Assembly (NCBI GenBank): GCA_910584865.1
Contig: CAJUCE010000025.1
Span: forward strand, 17,117 to 81,116
Source: an uncultured Acetatifactor sp.
Lineage (GTDB): Bacteria; Bacillota; Clostridia; Lachnospirales; Lachnospiraceae
DNA length: 64,000 nt
Reading direction: 5' to 3'
Positions within the stretch are counted from its first letter, which is position 1. The number at the start of each line of letters is the position of its first letter. The notes under the pieces are model-generated. The model saw only the letters and a program-made list of their open reading frames with translations. It did not search any database and was not told where the DNA came from. The translations under genes were made by a program, and so were the position numbers. Positions 60,739 to 64,000 of the stretch are shown piece after piece.

Positions 60739-60881
60739 GCCCCCTCTGCGTTCAAAAATCACGAAATGTCCTTTCGGAATTTCTGATTTTTTTCACTCAT
60801 TTTTTGCACGAATATCCCCCGTAACGGGATAGAAGATAGTGTAAAATCCTTTCATAATCCCATTACAGAAAGGACACGAAA

Positions 60882-61223
60882 ATGGCAAACAGAGAACGCA
60901 AAAACGAGTTAAAAATATATCTAAGTGACGATGAACAATACATACTGGAGCAGAAAGTAAAAGCCTCCGGCATGAAAAGCAAATCCGCTTTCCTGCGCCG
61001 CCAAATTTTGTACGGTTTTGTTTATGACATTGACTATTCAGAGCTTCGGGAATACAACGCCGCACTCGGAAAAATCGGCAACAATCTGAACCAGATAGCC
61101 AAGCGCATGAATGCCATAGGTAACGTCTATGCTGCTGATGTAAAGGAAGTCAAAGAGCTGATGAAAAAAGTGTGGGATACTCAAAAATCCATGCTGTCCA
61201 AGCAGCCGTATATGAAACAGTAA
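60882..61223 (+). CDS. mobC: MobC-like mobilization protein
   Basis: 113 residues. Ribbon-helix-helix type relaxosome accessory protein (KNELKIYLSDDEQYILEQKV, KSKSAFLRRQILYGF, KIGNNLNQIAKRMNAIG; the NLNQIA motif is typical of MobC). It helps the relaxase bind oriT. A relaxase gene normally follows directly, but here the sequence ends in noncoding DNA, so the element seems unable to move by its own relaxase. Confidence 0.88.
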   Translation: MANRERKNELKIYLSDDEQYILEQKVKASGMKSKSAFLRRQILYGFVYDIDYSELREYNAALGKIGNNLNQIAKRMNAIGNVYAADVKEVKELMKKVWDTQKSMLSKQPYMKQ

Positions 61224-61595
61224 ACTGCATCCAAATTACTGCAAGTGCAATAGCTACTTTCCTTTACAAATCTGCAAAAGTAAATTTGCAATAAAATCTA
61301 AAAACAGACAAATTTTGCATTATCAAAAAAGGTGTACCACAGTGAAGTTTTTTCCTCCCTTGCGGTACACCTTGATGTGTATAGTATGCAATTTATTTTG
61401 TTAATTTCTTTTATTCTCCATTTATGTAATTTTCGTTTTGTCTTCATTATGTGCCTTTCCTCAATCTGAACGTATCTAATATGCTGTTTCAAACAAACTG
61501 CAATGCAATCCGGCCTAGAAAAGAATTACATTGCAGTATCAATCTTCTCAATAATTCCAAAACAAAAAGCCGACAAACTATGATTGTTCTCAAGT
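61224..61595. other. Gap after mobC, relaxase absent
   Basis: 372 bp. A minus-strand frame (61298-61447, MKTKRKLHKWRIKEINKI) has a fair ribosome site but no recognised family. The only structure is the hairpin at 61327-61373. No trace of a relaxase was seen. Confidence 0.5.
61327..61373 (-). terminator. Terminator after the TetR-MFS-KTR operon
   Basis: On the minus strand AAGGTGTACC/GGTACACCTT arms with a 25-nt loop, followed by TTTTTTG. Confidence 0.65.
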
Positions 61596-61784
61596 TTATC
61601 GGCTCTGCGTCTGTGCGTCTGGCTCTTTGATAATAGACATATTCATTTGTTGAACATTTATAAGAGTTTCCTGCTTACACTTTGGACAATATAAAGGAAA
61701 ATTTTCAAGAATTGTATCTTCACGCAATTTTAATCTTGTCTTATTTCCACATACAGGACACAATAACCATTTTTCCTGCTTCAT
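61596..61784 (-). CDS. Cysteine-rich KTR domain protein
   Basis: 62 residues. Two CxxC pairs (LLCPVCGNKTRLKLRED, YCPKCKQETL) make a small zinc-ribbon, with the KTR motif in CGNKTRLK. Known from mobile elements of Firmicutes, often beside resistance genes. Its ATG overlaps the intact-frame stop of the MFS gene by 4 nt, so it is coupled to it. Confidence 0.82.
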   Translation of the reverse strand: MKQEKWLLCPVCGNKTRLKLREDTILENFPLYCPKCKQETLINVQQMNMSIIKEPDAQTQSR

Positions 61785-63035
61785 ACTGAAACCTCCTGTT
61801 GTTCTTTTTCCATCTTTCTAAAAAATCCCATTGCAGACATCCCAACAGCACATACAATTACGCCAGTCGGTATTAAACATAAATAAATCATATTGCTAAA
61901 TCTATCCAAATAGAAAACCGTACACGATCTGCCCTATGGGTTGCACACACAATGTAACCGTAGATGTATAAGCCATTACTTTGCCAATCAGATGATTAGG
62001 TGTCCTTTGCTGTATAAGGGAAACGGCGAAAATAGAAAAAATACTAATTGCAATCTGCATACCGCAAAAAGAAACAAGGGTGATAATATATTTTATCATG
62101 GAATCAGCCGAACACAGGAAAACAATTCCCGCAGGAATAATAAAAACTCCCATAGAAGCAAGCAGGATAGCTAATCTATGTATTTTCAATTTCTCTGCAA
62201 GAAGTCCTGCAGCAACACTTCCCAAAATTGTGGCAATCGCTAACGAACTTTCCGCTGCCCCATAATACTGTGCATTTAATCCAAGAACGGTACGCACAAA
62301 AAAGGGAAGTCCAACTATGGTAATACCCATTACAAAAAATCTTGAAAATGCGGTCAAAAGCAGCATTTTTGCAATGTTCGTCTGCTCCTTTGAAATATAT
62401 CGCATACTTGATAGGAAGTCCTGTTTGACAACTGATAGTATACCGCCTTTACTCTCCGAACGTTGATAACTTAATTTTATAAAACATTCAAACAACGCTG
62501 TAATAAAAAAGCAGACAACACTTGCATACATAACAGGCTTTAAACCAAATACCGCATACAGTACACCACCCAACATTGGAGCCACTAAATAAGACAAGGA
62601 AGCCACCTGATTTACAACAGCATTTCCTTTCATTATGTTATCGCCTTGTAACATAGTCGGAATACACGCCTGTACTGTAGGCGTTTCAAATGCCCCCAAA
62701 ACAGAAAGTATGACAAGCAGTACACTGATTACAGTCAGGGCATTACTTTCAGACAAAAGAAGTGTCGCACATAAAACCGACATACCTGTTAATCCATCCA
62801 ACGCAACCATAATATTACGCCTGTTTGCCCTGTCTGCAAGAATACCTCCTAATGGCGAAAGAACAATAGTCGGGATTGTGGCAATAGATAATATCCCCGC
62901 AAATATAGCGGCTGAACCAGTTAATTCCAGTACATACATAGACAATGCGAGCTTCAAGATGAAATTTCCAAACAATGATGTTAACTGTCCTAAGATAAGA
63001 AGCACAAAATTCTTTGTAAATAATTTTTGTGTCAT
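61781..63035 (-). pseudogene. MFS efflux transporter, frameshifted near its end
   Basis: The frame from 63035 gives 377 residues of a major-facilitator protein with about 11 spans (FVLLILGQLTSLFGNFILKL, AGILSIATIPTIVLSPLGG, motif ADRANRRNIMVALDG) and stops at 61902 after GQIVYGFLFG. Removing one G of the GG pair at 61906-61907 restores a frame that goes on FDRFSNMIYLCLIPTGV and VIVCAVGMSAMGFF and ends at 61781, overlapping the KTR start. So the last 43 residues are cut off by a one-base insertion, or by a read error. The full gene would be about 420 residues, normal for the family. Confidence 0.85.
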
Positions 63036-63691
63036 AGCTCATTTCCTCCTTTTTCTGAAATATCAGCAATAAATTTTTCCGTAAATGATACGGCTTCATC
63101 ATCAAAAATCGGTAGTCCCATATAGTCTAATACATCTATTACACAACGGTATTTATGATGTATCTCTTCCTCCGTTGCCGGAAATACTGTTGGCATCAGC
63201 CAAAAGTTAATCAATGGCAAAAGTTCGGAAAGCTCTTTTGTATATTCCGTTTTGATTGAACCGTCATTTTTTCCCTCTTCCAATAACTCCAACCATAAAG
63301 GAGTTAATATACGCCTGTTTTCTTCCACTGCTGCGGTTAAAATATGCGGATCTTTTAGAATAGGGATTGCCTGCATATTCAGTTGATTACGCTCTGCATC
63401 CGATTGATTCAATACCAGCAGTGACTGAATTTTTTGTAATCCGTTCAGGTCATTCCGTTCCTTGATTGCATCAAAAGGATTATTCTCAAAAAACATTTGA
63501 TTTCCTAATGCGTGCATAACCTCTTCTTTGCTTTGAAAAAAGCGGTAAAACATTCCTTTTGCCCCGCCTGCCATGTCCATAATATCGGAAATTGAGGTTT
63601 CCTCATATCCTTTGGAAGCAAATAGCATTTTCGCGGCATTGAGAATTTCTTTTCTCCATTCATCTGGTGTTTTTTTTACAGGTCTAGCCAA
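63032..63691 (-). CDS. TetR/AcrR-family transcriptional regulator
   Basis: 219 residues. N-terminal HTH (EILNAAKMLFASKGYEETSI, SDIMDMAGGAKGMFYRFFQS) and a helical ligand-binding domain. TTG start with AGGAGG 11 nt upstream. Stop overlaps the MFS start (ATGA), so the regulator heads the MFS-KTR operon and probably represses itself from the palindrome in its promoter region. Confidence 0.92.
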   Translation of the reverse strand: MARPVKKTPDEWRKEILNAAKMLFASKGYEETSISDIMDMAGGAKGMFYRFFQSKEEVMHALGNQMFFENNPFDAIKERNDLNGLQKIQSLLVLNQSDAERNQLNMQAIPILKDPHILTAAVEENRRILTPLWLELLEEGKNDGSIKTEYTKELSELLPLINFWLMPTVFPATEEEIHHKYRCVIDVLDYMGLPIFDDEAVSFTEKFIADISEKGGNEL

Positions 63692-63716
63692 TTTCCAGTA
63701 TACCTCCTCTGCAAAT

Positions 63717-63741
63717 AGTTATTGACTTTAAGTCAATAACT
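63717..63741. promoter_or_regulatory. 25-bp palindromic operator for the TetR protein
   Basis: AGTTATTGACTT-T-AAGTCAATAACT, a perfect 12-bp inverted repeat around one base, directly downstream of the -10 of the tetR promoter, where a bound repressor would block transcription. Confidence 0.8.
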
Positions 63742-63769
63742 ATTTTATCACTTTTAAATTTTTTTGCAA
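63742..63769 (-). promoter_or_regulatory. Promoter of the TetR-MFS-KTR operon
   Basis: On the minus strand TTGCAA (63769-63764), 16-nt spacer, TAAAAT (63747-63742), immediately before the palindromic operator. Confidence 0.6.
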
Positions 63770-64000
63770 TAGCTGAAAATTTTCCACATTTACCCTGTTT
63801 TGATATAAACCTCCTGCGAACGCAAAAATATCAAGTACTTAGCACACATCATAAAAACGTATATACCTAATTGTTCAGCTATGAAAACTTCATTCAAACA
63901 AGCGACTTTCCGACAGGAATCTATAACCAGAAAGTTTCATCATATGTAACTGGTAGATAATCCGTACCACTGAAATCCCAAAGATTTTGTGCTAATCTAA
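63770..64000. other. AT-rich sequence at window end, no gene seen
   Basis: About 230 bp of AT-rich sequence upstream of the tetR promoter. No gene, clear repeat or RNA structure was found. The element continues or ends beyond the window. Confidence 0.5.

Overview
The window looks like chromosome of a Lachnospiraceae-type clostridium (Firmicutes, Clostridia). The evidence is the gene order hprK - ROK glucokinase - murB - rapZ - whiA - HPr-like, a proline T-box leader, lipobox lipoproteins, AGGAGG ribosome sites with frequent GTG/TTG starts, DUF4358-MBOAT-DHHW and DUF1846 genes, and a closing mobilizable element with a Tn916-type integrase. No rRNA, tRNA or CRISPR array was seen. All calls come from reading the sequence and recalling families; nothing was searched.

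Layout. 0-13 kb (mostly minus): a partial DUF6240-like protein, glgB, a large TPR/acidic-repeat/degenerate-AAA protein, rsmA, a HAD phosphatase, and a cell-surface O-acylation set (DUF4358 lipoprotein, MBOAT acyltransferase, DHHW protein). 13-17 kb: hflK-hflC (plus), a GNAT gene, a cyclophilin, then a 366-bp MITE-like element. 17.5-30 kb (minus): fba, lipid kinase, HPr-like protein without His15, whiA, rapZ, murB, glucokinase, hprK, uvrC, an amidase lipoprotein and ftsH. 30-43 kb: DUF1846, pyrG, yitT, trxA, trmB, a D,D-carboxypeptidase, an exonuclease, an esterase, T-box-controlled proS, a small protein and thiN. 43-57 kb is accessory: glycerate kinase, a MoxR ATPase/VWA-metallopeptidase pair, several gene fragments (GH2-like tail, DUF4143-type ATPase, LuxR tail), a chemoreceptor with an internal deletion, and a VanRS-like two-component system beside an ABC transporter. 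57.9 kb to the end is AT-richer: integrase, excisionase, two HTH proteins, oriT-like palindromes, mobC without a relaxase, and a TetR-MFS-KTR operon whose MFS gene is frameshifted.

The most unusual feature is a family of structured repeats in the 5' leaders of five genes: hflK, the amidase, pyrG, proS and a small gene after thiN. Each copy ends in GGAACTGGAATAGGAGG or a close variant, so the repeat carries the ribosome-binding site. Each copy also starts with a second GGAAC-type box. Between the boxes lies a long hairpin. Its outer stem (X'/X) differs completely in sequence between loci but stays complementary, and at three loci a further X copy lies upstream, so X' has two possible partners. 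Six of the eight units share an inner stem CAGTGCC/GGTACTG with a 9-nt 3' bulge. One locus carries an exact 106-bp tandem duplication of the unit. I could not place this in a named RNA or repeat family. A second dispersed repeat links the MITE interior with sequences at 33.6 and 35.1 kb.

Likely functional links: HprK with the Ser46-bearing HPr-like protein (carbon control), FtsH with HflK/HflC (membrane proteolysis), MBOAT with DHHW (surface polymer acylation), and MoxR with VWA (ATP-driven remodelling).
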